Below, piece by piece: positions 23,107-36,400 of a DNA stretch of 64,000 nucleotides. The notes beneath the pieces were generated by a model. It was not told the origin of the DNA. It did not search any database and was given only the letters and a program-made list of their open reading frames with translations. Positions within the stretch are counted from its first letter, which is position 1; each line of letters opens with the position of its first letter. The DNA lies in contig NC_134952.1 of the NCBI RefSeq assembly GCF_965638725.1, positions 57,948,065 to 58,012,064 of the forward strand, written 5' to 3'. The position numbers and the translations under genes are program-made. Origin of the DNA: Aptenodytes patagonicus (Eukaryota > Chordata > Aves > Sphenisciformes > Spheniscidae).

Positions 23107-26100
23107 TTAATCTTCCTCCTCCTCCTCCTCCTCTTCATCATCCTCAACAACATCTTCCTCATCTTCCTCGTCCTCAGCTGCAGCTAAGGCTTCTTCCGTC
23201 GCAGCCTTGAAAGCCAGTTCCTCTTCCAGAGTGGGGTCTCTTGTCTCGGTGGTTTCTGGCCCACTGGGGTATTCTGCTTGCACTGGTGGAGGCAGTGCGG
23301 GAGTATGGTTCTCTGGACTGTATTTGTGACCCCAGCCAAAGTAGATGTTATCAAATTTCCTGAGAAAGAAAAGTGAAAGATGACACATTCTCCCCCCAAC
23401 AAAACATCAGTGGAGACGTTGTCAGGCTTCCTTGCTCTGCTGTGCAAAAAGTCACTGTGGTGCAGATATGTGGTAACAGAAGTATTTAAAAGACAGTACC
23501 ATGTGTAGTGGAAACGAATGAACATTTGAACCACAGAATGTAGCTATTTTCGTAAAAAGTACCACCGACTCAAGAATACAGGTTTTAAATCAAGGACTGT
23601 GCCGAAATACTAACTGGACATTTATATCCATTAACTTCATACTAGCCTTTCCAATGATTATTCATTTTCAGTCTTAAATACATACTTACTGTTCCTGCGT
23701 ACATTTAAGTGCTCTTCTCCATCAGTCTCTGGAGTAGTTAGAATTCAGTCAATGAATTAATAATAAAGCAACTTTGACTTCATTAGACAGGCATCTGTGT
23801 CTAGCATATACAGTCTGTGTTGTAACCACGTCAACTAGCTACTCACTTGCCAGATGCAAAGGCGTATGCTCCGGGCCATCGGTTAGACTGGAGGATTGCA
23901 ACAGCGTATTGTGGGATCAGGTTTGTAGAAGGCTGAGCTGTCCACGCAGGGATGTTTTGAATTCCTGGAGGCAGCCCAACACACAAAGTCTATGAAAAAA
24001 TTGACTTAGGAGCCTCTACAAAATATTTAAGACTGAGCTACAAGACTCTCACAGAATTCAAGCAATGGTTATAATAAGTTGCATGTTAGAAGAGCCAGAA
24101 GTCAGAAACAGTAAATGTAGGCGCTGTATTCAAACAGGTGGTTTGGATGTATGGGTAGGTAGCACAGGAATGCTAATAGAGCCACGTACAGAAAAGATCC
24201 TGCTCCTGAAATTCAGTAGTACTCACCGCTGTTTCTTTTGTCAAGGACTGTTTATCACTTACGGATAAATTACATAGTTGTATTTCACCTTGATCGAAGA
24301 ATGGAGAGTAGGAAAATAATTTACTATTGATGTAATCTAATATTCAGGTTCCCATATTCCCATGATTTGCTGCAGTAATATGCTACAGGAACTAAATTCT
24401 TATTTGTATATCTATCCATGTGTGTACATATGTATTTTTATTTATTTACATGTGCACACACACTTTTTCTTGTCTAAAAAGATGATGGAAAAATAGCTGA
24501 ATGTATTTCATGTAGTGAGCTGTCTTGAACTTGCAGTAGCCTGACAAGTCTGAGGTATTTTTTCCCTTTGTATTCAAGAAGATTGTTAACTAGTAAACCA
24601 AATTATTTCAGTTTTAATGTCAATACTGTTAACCATTTTGCTTTTGATCAATTTTGTAAAAGAATGTGCTTACCCTACAGGGGCAAACTATGTTGCTCCA
24701 TGAGGCATCAGAGACCTATAACTTCAAATATTTACTACCTAAATGCCAACATTCCTAGTGGCTCTCTGTCAAAAACTTCATATTCCGTGAAGAATACCTT
24801 CATCTTCGGAGAGTGGAGTGAGAAGAGGAGGTCCTATTTCTTGCTGTAGTTCATCTGGCTCCTCTGCTTTCTCCTCCTCTTCATCTTCTTCTTCTTCTTC
24901 CTCTGACTTTTGAAAAGGATTAAGCCAAACACAGCGACCCTATAATTGATATGGAAAAACAATAAATGCTTGTAACAGTCAGTGAAAGAATGCAGTTAAA
25001 ACAATTAGCTCAGGCACACGCACACAGTTAAGGGAGGGGGAGAAGAAAAGAAAAATGTATATTCCATAATTGGTATATTGTTGGCAGAATATTGTATCCT
25101 CTTGGCAGAGTGTTCCCTATATCCCTCATTCTTCCCTCATCCCTGCTTACTATTTCAGAATAACCTTATACCTCTGTCATCAGCTTTTTGTTATTTTGTA
25201 GTCTTCAGTTCCTTGCCAGTTTGGTTTATATCCTTGCTAGATTACCAGTTACCGCCAACTAAGAGGCTTAATTTATGGACTTTGCCCCTTCCTTTTAAAG
25301 TCTGCCTTGTTATTTAGCTACCAGTCAGAGGAACGTAACAAAATGTTCTTAAGATTCTAATGCATATAGATTTTATTTTTACAACTATTGTTTTGCTGGT
25401 AATAATTTTAAACCTTATTTCCTACCATTCGCTGTTATTTTACACTAGCATTTTTGAATTGGTAGACTGGCCAGCAAGTCATCCAGCAATGATCACCAAA
25501 TTAGTAATACCTCTTTCCAGCACTAGCCTGATATCACAAGCTTTTAAGCTTTTTCATTTGCATGTTTCACAGCAGAAAGTAAGCGACAAAAAAAAAAAAT
25601 CAGAAGAAAACATCACCTAAGTTCCATTTTAGCATCCTTCCCAAGAAAAGAGAATTTAAAACATTTTTGTCAAGTAAGGACTTCAAAAGAGAAAACCTAA
25701 TATAGAAGATTACCAGAAATTATTGTTATCGATCAAGACCTAACTCCATACTGTTATCTAAAGACAGGTTTCGATCTCAAGAACACACCATTGAAAACAG
25801 TACTAAACCAAGAAGGTTCCTAAATATATGTATATATAAAATATAAAAGTATATATGTGCAACATATTTATATGTTATATACTATATCAAATATATTTTC
25901 TGTAGAAAAATATTTCAGTCCAATACTATTTCTGGTGAATAGTTCAAATGTGCAGGTGAGGAGCTTCATTTACATTCTGAAACCCTATGAGTACTGCAGT
26001 GTGAATGGTATCCGAGGTCCACGTGAGCTATGCCAGAACATACCTGCTTTAGAATACTCTGTCCATGGTGTACCCATGTGGCGAGAGAATCCACCATTTC

Positions 26101-29100
26101 AGCCACAGAAAGGGGCTGAAAATCAGGGTTTTCTTCATATGTATCTCTTCCTCCTCCCCCCTCCTCCTCTTCGTCTCCTTCTTCCTCTGCAAACTGGTAA
26201 AATCCAATGGGAGAGATCTGGGTTCCTGCTGAGATCCGAGCTATCTGTGCACGCAGGTAATTGGCCTCATTTCCAGGGAAAGGAGGAAAGCTCACAACAG
26301 GAGCATCCAGCCTACCAGTGAAGAACTTCTTGATTTTCCTGGCACAGACAATCTGGGCTGGCGTCACTGGAGGCAACTTCACCCAGGGTTTGCCTGGCTC
26401 ATTACAGACAAAGTAGACATATTTATTAGCCCCAGTCCCATTTTCTTCTTTTGGGATGACGGGTGGGGGCTTATAGGTGGACTTTGGTGGTTCATCGTCT
26501 TTTTCTTTCTTCTCATCTTCGTCTTCGACCTCACCCATCCCTTTCCCTCCTTCCTCAGTAACTTCTTCCTCTTCTGTTTCCTCCTCCTCTTCCCCCTCAT
26601 GGTACTGTACTTCAGCTATAATATAGTTCATCTCCAGGCCCAAAATTTTGCCCCAGAAGCGACAGGTCTGGATTGGCTGAACACTAATTAGTTTTTTAAG
26701 GGCAAGGAATACGTGATAGGATTCATCCTTGCTCAAGCCAATTCCAGCCTGTTCAAAATAAAAGGCTGTTTCCATCACATTAGGCAGAGGGGTCTCTCCC
26801 TAGGAAAGAAGATCTGGAGTTAGAGCTGAAGAATGGTATAATTATCTATTTGAGAAATTAAACATGTTATCCACTGAATGTTATATTTCACTTTCCTACA
26901 GTGCCACTCATTGTCTCAAAGTGCTTTGCAGACATTCATTCACTACATCTTCCACTATCATTTAGAAAAATTAAAATGCTATTTTAAGGGAAAGAAAAGA
27001 ACACAGATGAACTGCAGCTTTTAGAATACGGGATTTCAAAATTCAAACTCACTTTTAATTACCGCAAAATAAGGAAAGTCAGAATTCTTACACAGAATCT
27101 ACAAAGGACTTCAGTGCTAGGGCATGTCAGCTACGTAAGAGGCCTTGATGCCCGCAAACAGTGTCACTGTGTTTCTTTGTGGCAGACGCATTTGGGGAAA
27201 ATGTAATAAATACTTCACACCAGACCAGCAGTATTTCTCTGGAGTGAATGTTGTTCTTTTGAACACCTTGACATAAAGCTCCCTGCATTTTTTAAAATAC
27301 TGGCCCCTGCTCTTACTGAAGTCCATAATAAGACTCCACCTGGCTTCAGTGGAAGCAGAAATTGGCCAATAATGAAGATTTCTTCATTATCTTCTCTCAT
27401 TTCGTGGGGGTAGGTGATTATATCACACAAAGATATTAGGAGTTGTACATGGCAGGGTAGGGAATTTGGAAGAAGTAGTGCTAGTTTCGTATGGAACTTC
27501 TTTGGCCCTTCCAGGTTTCTTATATCAAAGCAAGATAGACAGGAGTATGAAAAATTCCTTTCTGAAATACCCTACTTTTTTCCATTTTTACCACTGTACA
27601 CTGTTACTGTAAAATAAGTAATAGGCTATGGAAAAGATGAAAGACTCTCTCTTCTGATGTTAGTATTTGTATTCTGCAATGGCAATTCATTTGAATGTAT
27701 ACTAGTAACTTCATATGAAAATCAATATCTTGATTAGTTTCCCTTGGTTGTTATAAGAATTATCTTAATTTTTCATTGGGTACAAATGCCTCTGCATATA
27801 AGCAACTGAATACTGAAAAATACCCCATTTTAAGAAATGGCTTTTCAATTCTAGTAGTCCTTCATTATAACTATATTTTTTTTGTTGGAGAAGGACAGAC
27901 TGGCACCACAGCTGGAGCTGGAAGGATCACAAAATTCTCCATTCTCTATTTTACAGTAGCAGCTGTGCACAATATTCTCGAAGTGGTGTCCAGAATTATG
28001 GTCACTTTAGGTAAAGAAATGTCACTTTTAGATAAAGAAAAGAAATTTGCATGCAATATTCCATGTTGAACTGGCATATGGGAGATATTGTAAACTTTAC
28101 TTTCTGTTCATCATCTCTAGAACATCTATGATTTTAAAGGCTCAGGATATTAGATTTACTGCAGGAAAAAATCCCAACTAAGTAACCAGATGGGTTTTCT
28201 TCTTCACAGCTAAACATGGGACCAACTCAGCTATGAAGAGGGTACATGGTACTGTGGCTGCAATTATTTATATGATCGTGAGAGGCAATACTACAAGGGA
28301 GATCACAAATTCCTCCCTTCCTCCTTTCCCTTCCCGCCATCCTCCCCCCCATTCCCTGGTATATATGATATCTATTTTTCTCTGATAACAACTCACTATC
28401 TCTTCTTCTAGTTCTTCATCTCCTTCTCCATTTGCCTTGAGGAACAGAGCTTTACGCTTTTCTGCAGCTTCAAATGTTGGAAGAATCTCATGTTCATCTC
28501 GAAGAGTGTCCATTTTTTTCTGCAACTGAGCCCACTTCACATCCTTGCTGATATTCTCAATTATGTCTACTGCATTTGTGGGCTGTTCGTCCAGGATCTT
28601 TGTTAGCATATTAGCAAGATGATCATATCTGTCATATAAATGTAAATATTAGTGGCCTACTAAACAAAAGTCTTAGAATATTACGTTTTTAATATCAAAA
28701 GTAGAAGCTAATCACCTGGAGCTTTGGAGAAATCACTGGAATAGTTAGATGAAAGGGGATCATGGAGCATTATGGGAAATTAGACTTGAAACTAGCCTGA
28801 TTATAATATACTTAGGAGTGGTCCCATCTTCCATTTTTGGTATATACCGCACGTGCCTCAGGAGCTGAAGCTGAATTTAAACTTGCTCTTAATCAAATCA
28901 ATTTCCCTTTGAACTCTGTAAATTCCCTTAGGAATTTTGATTCTGAAAGATGCTGGACAAACACAAGTATCACATAGCGATGAACTATTGCATTTATAAC
29001 ATTCTTCCATTCTATATATACCTCCCTGGTATCCCTCCCCTTCTTAACATAACCCTTACCAACACCACTTCTCTCTCCACTCATACTCCCTACCCCTTTC

Positions 29101-29730
29101 AATTGTGTCCTTTTTTCAGACTTACAAGTTTAGGCCAGATGTTGTGCTGCTCTTCAGTAAATAGGCTTTTGCATTCTGAATTGCCAGCATTTGGGATTTG
29201 GGATCGGGTATCTGATCATCATATGGACTGTATCCTGGCTGATAGAGACCATAACCTGGTTCATGTGGCTGATAGGGGCCATGCCCACGTTCATAGGCTT
29301 GACAGGGATCTTGTCCTACTGCATATGTCTGATAGGCACTTATTGGTTCTTGTGTTTGGTAAGGGTCTAATCCTAGCGCATACGACTGATACATGCTTTG
29401 CCTTGCCTCCTGTGCCTGATGAGCGTCTTGTCCCAGCACGTATCTCTGGCTGATGTTTATTTCTGGCACCTGTAGCTTGTAAGCGGCTTGTTCTGCTCCC
29501 CGTGGATCATAGGAAGCTGGTCCCGGTTCCGACTGCTGAAGCTGATAAGGCTCTCCTTCAGGCTCAAAGCCCTCAAAAGGCGGCTGCCCGGGGCCCCGCT
29601 GAGGCGGGTGGGAAGCGTACGGCTCGGGCCGGTCGGGGCTGTGTCCGGGCCACAAGTGCTCCCTGAGGCCTCGCTCCTGCCCTTCCCGCGGGACATCCTG
29701 GGGCGAGGGCTCCCCGGGAGGCTCGGCCAT
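23107..29730 (-). CDS. RSPH4A: Radial spoke head protein 4 homolog A (RSPH4A/6A family), complete, six exons
   Basis: This is a structural protein of the radial spoke head in motile cilia and flagella, which relays signals from the central pair to dynein arms. Coding exons, in gene order: 29126-29730, 28397-28628, 26044-26799, 24798-24939, 23847-23964, 23107-23359, all GT-AG, giving 701 codons plus TAA, close to human RSPH4A in size and exon count. Family blocks seen are [11 protein letters not shown] (183-193), [16 protein letters not shown] (from 203), [69 protein letters not shown] and FGWGHKYSP. Acidic tracts interrupt it and end it. The start at 29728-29730 has a strong Kozak context (GCCATGG). 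Similarity seems closer to RSPH4A than RSPH6A by eye, but the paralogue call needs a tree. Confidence 0.92.
26044..26799 (-). other. RSPH4A: RSPH4A exon 3, core of the spoke-head domain
   Basis: This single 252-codon exon (residues 280-531) carries the best conserved part of the family, from [13 protein letters not shown] to [11 protein letters not shown]. It contains a long Glu-rich insert beginning [13 protein letters not shown] and a second short acidic run, [13 protein letters not shown]. Both come from GAG/GAA runs, so they may vary in length among individuals. Confidence 0.92.
29126..29730 (-). other. RSPH4A: RSPH4A exon 1 with Tyr-rich repeats
   Basis: Residues 1-201. After a Pro/Glu-rich start, residues about 95-170 are imperfect repeats of roughly 20 residues: [28 protein letters not shown] and [14 protein letters not shown], followed by shorter [10 protein letters not shown] and [10 protein letters not shown] units. 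The repeat is also visible in the DNA (29220-29450) as a degenerate unit of about 60 bases. The conserved spoke-head region starts only at [10 protein letters not shown] (183). The N-terminus is variable in the family, so this is probably disordered. Confidence 0.85.
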
Positions 29731-30440
29731 GGCCTGGCCCGGGGGGTGCGGGCCGGGCCGGGCCGGGAGCACCGAGCCGTCCCTCAGCCGCCCTCGGCTC
29801 TGCTCGTCGCGCAGCAACGGCTGCCGCCCGCGGGGCGGAGCGTCGCCGAGGTAAACCGGCCGCCGTTGCTTGGGACGCCCGGCGGGGCGGTGCCGGAAGG
29901 GGTGGGCCCGCGGCGGGTTTTCTGTCGGGAGCCAGCACTACTGCCCCATTTCTCCCCGCGCTGCGGAAGAGATAGCAGCTTGTCCCGGCGCGCTAACCGT
30001 GCCCGCTGCAGCCAGGCCCCTTGGGGGGAGCGGCGGCACCACCACCACCACGGCGGGGCTGAGGGAGGCCGTCGAAACCGTTGGCGGAGCCCCGCGCGCC
30101 GAGGCCGGCGGTTGAAACCGTTGGAGGCGCCGCGCACGGGAGAGCCGCTTGGTGGCGGGGTGGCCGTTGGAGCTGCTGCGCCCGGGTGCCTCCCGTCGCC
30201 CGCTGTTACCCGGCGGGCAGGGCGGTGTCCCGTTTGCGTCGCCGCACGCTGAGGAAGGGCGGCTGGCTGGGAGAACGGCCTGATTTCTGAGGGGGCCGCC
30301 GTGCCCGTCAGCCTTCCTCAGCGCCGGGCGGGAGACGTAGAGGTTCCCTGCGGGGGCTGTCACTGTGGGCGGGCCCCGGGGGAATCGCCTTCAGGGGGCT
30401 GGGGGCGCTCCTGCTGCGCTCGCTTCCCCCAGCCCAACAG
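29560..30440 (-). promoter_or_regulatory. RSPH4A: RSPH4A CpG-island promoter
   Basis: A CpG-dense block covers the first coding bases and about 700 bases upstream. An imperfect RFX X-box-like sequence (GTTGCTTGGGAC) lies at 29865-29876 on plus; one half matches well and the other poorly. The string GAAACCGTTGG occurs twice (about 30075 and 30114), and further CCGTTG/CAACGG hexamers, which resemble MYB sites, occur nearby. RFX and MYB factors drive ciliary genes, so the setting fits, but these short matches are weak evidence. No TATA box was seen. Confidence 0.5.
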
Positions 30441-33400
30441 ATTGGGTGTTTTTGCTAGGTGGGAAACCCCAGCAAGCTGCCCAAGCTGTTACTTCATTTT
30501 CTAGAGGGGTTTTCAAGCCCTGCTTGTTTCCTTTCATCATGACCCACAAACCATGAAGTGCTGTTAGTACTCTGTCTTGAACGTTTGTGGTACAAGAATC
30601 TTTCAGATGTCTGCTGAGAGCAGAAGAATGGATCTTCAAAAGCTTAATTTTGATTTAAAAAGAAATGTGACATTCATTTGCCTTTATTGCTTTGATCATG
30701 TGCAGTAGAAAATGCAGTTTAATATTCTGCATTTTAGTGGTGATATGCTGTTGCCATAAGGTACAAAGTTTTTTTCTTATAGGAGGAGAAAAATATTGTA
30801 AAATCTGATATTACTTTAAAAAACTGTATTCACAGATCCAAGGAAAAAAAACATGTAAATTTACTTGGAATGAAGGTGTTCTAATAGAAAACAGTTTTGT
30901 CGTGTGATGCTATCAGTGTCAAGGAGACAGCTGGCCATAATGTGAGTAACTTCTGTTTGCAACAGTATTCAAACACTAAAATGTGAAGGACAAATCTCAC
31001 ATTACAGAGGAAGAATCTGCTAACTTCTATTAATTTAGTTACTTGAGATTTGTTTTACAGAAATATAGCAGCACAGTGCTGTATGCTTTTGTAGTCCCAT
31101 CAGGTATTATGTGCTACAGTGCTATCTACTTGAACAGATATTCAAAGTTATGTTAATATCCAGAGCTCTCATCATGTGTGTAAAATTTGCTTGCATGAAT
31201 TGTCTCCTTAATTGCTCATAATTAAGTCAGTGAAGAACTCTTACTGTTTGAGTAAAGTTAAACACATACTTAGTATTCAACAAGGAGGTTAGAAACAGAT
31301 GTAGAGCAGGTGAGGTTAAAAAAAAAAAAGGCCTTCTAAAGAGTTTCATTTTAGCAAATATCTACAGCTGGCCCAAGGGTAACTGTCAAGTGTTCTCTAA
31401 CAATTCAACAGGGAAAATAATACTGTCTTAGGATATCCATGTGAAGAAGTTGATGCTGTACAAATCTCAGCAAAATACCCTATTAAAGTTATAAGTTGCG
31501 TTAAATAAAGTAGTGCAATACCTGAACTGTAAAATATACTTCTCTGTCACTGATGGATCAGTTAATGTAACTTTTAAAAAATGCAGTTTATTTTGGATAT
31601 TCATTAAAAGTAACCAGAAAAAATTCTCAGCTGGGGCATTGCAAATTTCTGTCAAGTTCCAAGAGAGTAAATGCCAGAAGTATCACTGAGGAATCTGACC
31701 CATTCTGAAACAGCAGCAAAACATACATTTCCACATCCTTTAATAGGCAGAGCATTTATATGAAGAATTAAAAAGTTTCTGTATTGTGTTCCTATGATTC
31801 CAACAAGTAAGACAATATAAAAATATTACTTCTGCTGGGTTTCAACTTGTAGAGGTTTTATTATTGACCTACTGATGTTTGCAAGGAATGTGCACAAGTT
31901 CAGTTTGCAGATGTATTTGCAGAATTTACACATTGACTGCAGAGGGCGGTACAGTACTTGCAAATTACTTGTGAATTCCTTTTTATTGATATCCGTATTT
32001 CATACTTGGAGGAAAAACTTGATTTGTTTAGTAATTTGCTTCTATAAAAATTGTATGGAATTAAGTTATCTTTCTACCTGTGATGTTCTGCGAAGCCAAG
32101 AAAGGGTAACTGCTTTATCTTTTCAATCTTGTTCAGCAAAGAAAGAGAAAACTAGGGGCACCTATATTTTGTAATAATATTCCTTTCTGCCTTTGCAATT
32201 ATATGTTAGGACACATGTAAAATGTACAACGGCTCAGGGCAAAGAGTACCTCAGTGCAGAAGGATGTTTCAGCAAGGTGCTGTGATGATCTTTTGTTGAT
32301 GCAGAAAAGTAGGAAATGGATATATACAATATTGCTGCAGAATCTTACTCTGATGAAGACTGTCAGTAGCATGGGTTAATTAGCTGAACAGTAACTAAAT
32401 TATTAATGTTTCATCTTTCCAAAGGAGGTGTGTTAATGGTTTGTATTGTCTCTGCTGTGGCCAGGTAGCAATGGTCTCTTGTCCTATGGATTCAAGTGTG
32501 TGTTTTTGGTAGCCCTTTCTTTTAAACTGAACTCTTGCCTGTTGCTAATTTCTAAGTGGAGATCTAAAGATGGTATAAAATGTTGCATGTAGAGCTGGAC
32601 ATCTGTTGCATTTCTATATAGTTTCATTGGTGAATTTTGAACATGCTTGCACTGGGAAGGGAATGACAGGCAACCTGAATAGAGCTTCCCATTTCAAGTG
32701 GTAATCCTTCTGTGCTCTGTTGATTTCTGTGCAAACAACTGTTGAATTGGAAAGCCCAGATTAAGGTCCCATGTGTGTTGTCTTGGAAGAATGCCTTCAT
32801 CACCAGACATCACCATAAGTAGCACCTGTAAATACTGAAGTGAAGCTGCTCTTTACTGTGTAGCAGGCAAGGCAACTTTAACTGAATTCCAGCCTGTACA
32901 CTAGGAATCAGGTGCTATTGCTTTCTGTGTGAAGCTTGTTCTGGCAAGTGGCTGCCAGGTGTGCTGTCAGCTCACTTAAGAGGAAGGCATAATTAGTAGA
33001 TTCTTATTCGATTTGGTATGGCATAGGTTTCAAACTGGATACCATGGTCAAGACTAAAGTGCCTGAGCATATGAAGATGCAAAACTGCCACGCCCTCTTT
33101 GCCAGAAAACTAAGCTTTCTCCTCTTAAATAGCAACCAAAACCCACAATGCTCTGATGGTACTGACAGGTAAGAAATGGTATACCAATATCAACGAAAAT
33201 TGTAATAAATTAGAGATACAGCATCCAGAAAGCACTAGTCATGGTGTCCACTGCAATTTTTAGTCAGTCACACAGTGCCCAAAACTAGAGAAATACCATC
33301 ACCTTCAGTAATAGGAATCATAATCACAAAGACATTACATTCCAGTATCTGAAAAGCTATCAACTTCAGTTTCCTGCACTTCTCTTAACAAAAATCGTCA

Positions 33401-36400
33401 CCAAGTCACTGTAATAATAGTTTGAACAAAAGCTTTGTTTACAACATAGGTTTAGCACTCAGATTACCAGGTGATATAAAATTTTTTACCCCCTTGAAAT
33501 TTTGCTGGTCCACACCAATGTTGCTGCCCCTGCACAGTTATAGTTAAATATCTACTGAACATTAACCTGTAACTCACAGTGAGTTTCTGAACTCAGAGGA
33601 TGTAAAATACAGAATTCACACCTCAGGATGCAAACTCACCCTCAGCCTTAACCACAGCAACTCTCCACTGTAAGTCAGTTTGTCTCCCAGCATATAACCT
33701 GGTCTATGTCGAAAAATGATAATGGAATGACAAAGGACCTAATCTTACTTTCACTGAAGTCAGTAGCAAAACTCCCACTGACTTCAAGAAGAGCAAAAGC
33801 CAGCACTAGATCTCTGAAAATGATGATTATTCTCTTCAGAACACCATATGCATTTCCTGTCAGCCCCCTGCAGAAGGATGATGGTCTCTCAGCTTTCCAA
33901 TAATATTGCCTCATAGAAAAGCATCTCAGACTGCCAGCACTAATCTAACATCTATGACCACCTGACGAATACAGTTTGAATTCAGCATATAACCCGAGGA
34001 AGAGAAAAGAATCAAGCCCTATGGAAGAAGAAAGAGGCATACCAGCAGTAATGACTCGATGATAACCTTTGTAACTAACAAAAAAAATGTCACTGCCATA
34101 TTTTAAGGAGATCTTGCATGAGCATCTATTCCTCTCTGCACAATAAACATCTAAGATTTACAGAATAATGTTTGCTTTTATATATACAAGTACTTACTTA
34201 GACATTTAGCAGGAAATTGCTATTAGAAGTGACATAAAAAGAAGAACTTCAATCAAATGGAAAACTATATTCTGAAAGTGATGCAGAAATACATTTTGAT
34301 CCTCTCTGGGTTAAAAGAAGAGTAAAAGAGAAAACTCTGTTACACAATTAAAACCACTTGCTGTATGTTTAACTAAGCGTAAAAATTGCATGTGGCTTTT
34401 TTGGAACTACAGGAGAAACAAATGTCATTGGCTTCTGAACAGATAAAAGAGATTAAAAAGTAGTTACGTAGTTAATAGTCTTTTAATGAGAATTAGCAAA
34501 GGTAACAAGACAGAACCTGCACTTTTCAAGTACCTTTCCTCTTGAAGTCATTTAGAAGCAGTCAGAGTGAGCATAAGTATTTAATTAATAAACATAATAT
34601 AAAGGAAAAGCTAAAGATGTAGGTACTTTGTGCTGGTGCTCAGAACTGTCCATTTCCTACAAGTCTGTTAGATCACAGCTGCAGATTTCAGAGGCTGTGT
34701 GGGGTGATACTTGCCAAGGTGGGATGAAAAGCAGTGGTGATCCTTGCTAGCATGTTACAGCTGTGATACAGAGTTCAAGTGGGCCTGTTTTGGATCTACG
34801 TAGGGCCAGCTTGGCTTCTGTTACGTGTTTTTGTTGACTGTTACGCAAAGAAATCTGAATGTCTGTGTGGGATAGTGCCTTCTCTTTAACAGGTCTAACT
34901 ACACATAATTGTGCCTTTCTGTACTGTTCTCATCAACTGACGCTGCTTCAGTGGTTCATGTTGAAGATACCCAAATTTGTTCCTCAGAGCTGTATAGATT
35001 CTGACGACTTGGTGTTGCAAGAGTGGAAAAACGGGCTGTTGGAGTTTAGGATCTTTGATTGCTGCAACAGTGTTACCAGGTGGCTGTAGTGTGGTGGAAT
35101 GGGCTTCAAATACCCTCCTCTGCTCTGGTTTGTTGCAGGCTTGTGAAACCTTAACAGGCTTGTTTCTCCTTGCTGTGCATCTAAAGTTCTCCTTTCTTGG
35201 GGGATGGGGAGGGTTTGTTCAGTGTCAAAATTCTTGGGGATTTTGTTTCTGTTTTGTTTCTGTTAATATTTGATTAAGTGGCAGTTAAAATGGAGCAACG
35301 ATTTATTGTCATTAATAAAAGGGAGGTTCACTTTTCACTTTGCAGATCTGTCTGAGTGATAAAACAAACTTATATTTATTAGATACTGTATTCAATTTAC
35401 AATGATTATATGTAATGGTTTTATTCTTATGTGAAGCTGAGCAAGTGCAATCACTTCAAGAGGATTATATATTTCAGTCAATTCCTATTTTGCTTTTCCC
35501 TAGTTGTGTGTGTTATAGTGCTTCTCATTGTAGAGAGAATGGATTCGATCATTTTTTCCCCTGCTGTGCTAAACCCTCTAGTCTGCAGCAGCAGTGTAAA
35601 ACAGGGTATAATGATTCAGCAGTATTTTACAAAACTATACAAAACATGAGGAAATAGAGAACCAGGCCTGACATTTTGCCCTTTCAAATGATTAGGAGAA
35701 GGACTATCTGAGCATATTCTTTGCTATTTATCAAATACTTAGAAAAATAAATATTTTAAAATCAAAATCCTTCCGAAGTGTAGATGGCATTGTTTTCGTT
35801 AGGGACTCCGGAAATGGCTAGGAGGTTTTGTGGAACTTAGGGATATACAGAAGAAGTTTCAGTGTTTCACTAGGATTAGTCATACGTGTAAGTTCACACA
35901 GGAGGAGCTTGCCATGTTAGACTCAATAAATATGAAATTCTGCTCAAAAATCCATCTTTATATTGCAGTCCTGTCAGAAAATCCATGCTACTGAATATCA
36001 CTTTTAAAAAAATACAACTTTTCAGGCCATGTTTTTTCAACAATGTCCAAGAAAATTGTCCTATATTATGCTATTTTGACTGTGTGATATGTAATAATTG
36101 ACTTGTTTGAGGATAGCAGTATGCTCAGAAACAGTATGTTTAATTTGTATCTACTGAGTTCGTAATGCAATTGCATTCTTCATTTGAAATAATACTCAAA
36201 GTGTAATGGGGAAGCAAGCCTATGAATTTCACTTTGTGATGATTTCCAATAGAGAGAAATCCATCTCTGTCATTGCTATATCATGAAATACCATTAGATC
36301 AACCATTTTCTCTGGAAATAATTTCTGTAAGTTCAAATACTCTTTCATTGTAAATTGGATGTCTAGGTTCAGTCTCTGTCGTTGCAGATAACTTTGTCCC

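Noticed and set aside
29731..29817. N-terminal extension of RSPH4A starting at 29817
   Set aside because: The upstream codon is TTG, not ATG; the ATG at 29728-29730 has a strong Kozak context.
29488..30252. 254-codon plus-strand open frame antisense to RSPH4A exon 1 and its CpG island
   Set aside because: GC-rich islands make long chance frames; the composition is Arg/Gly/Pro-rich with no domain, and the real exon is on the other strand.
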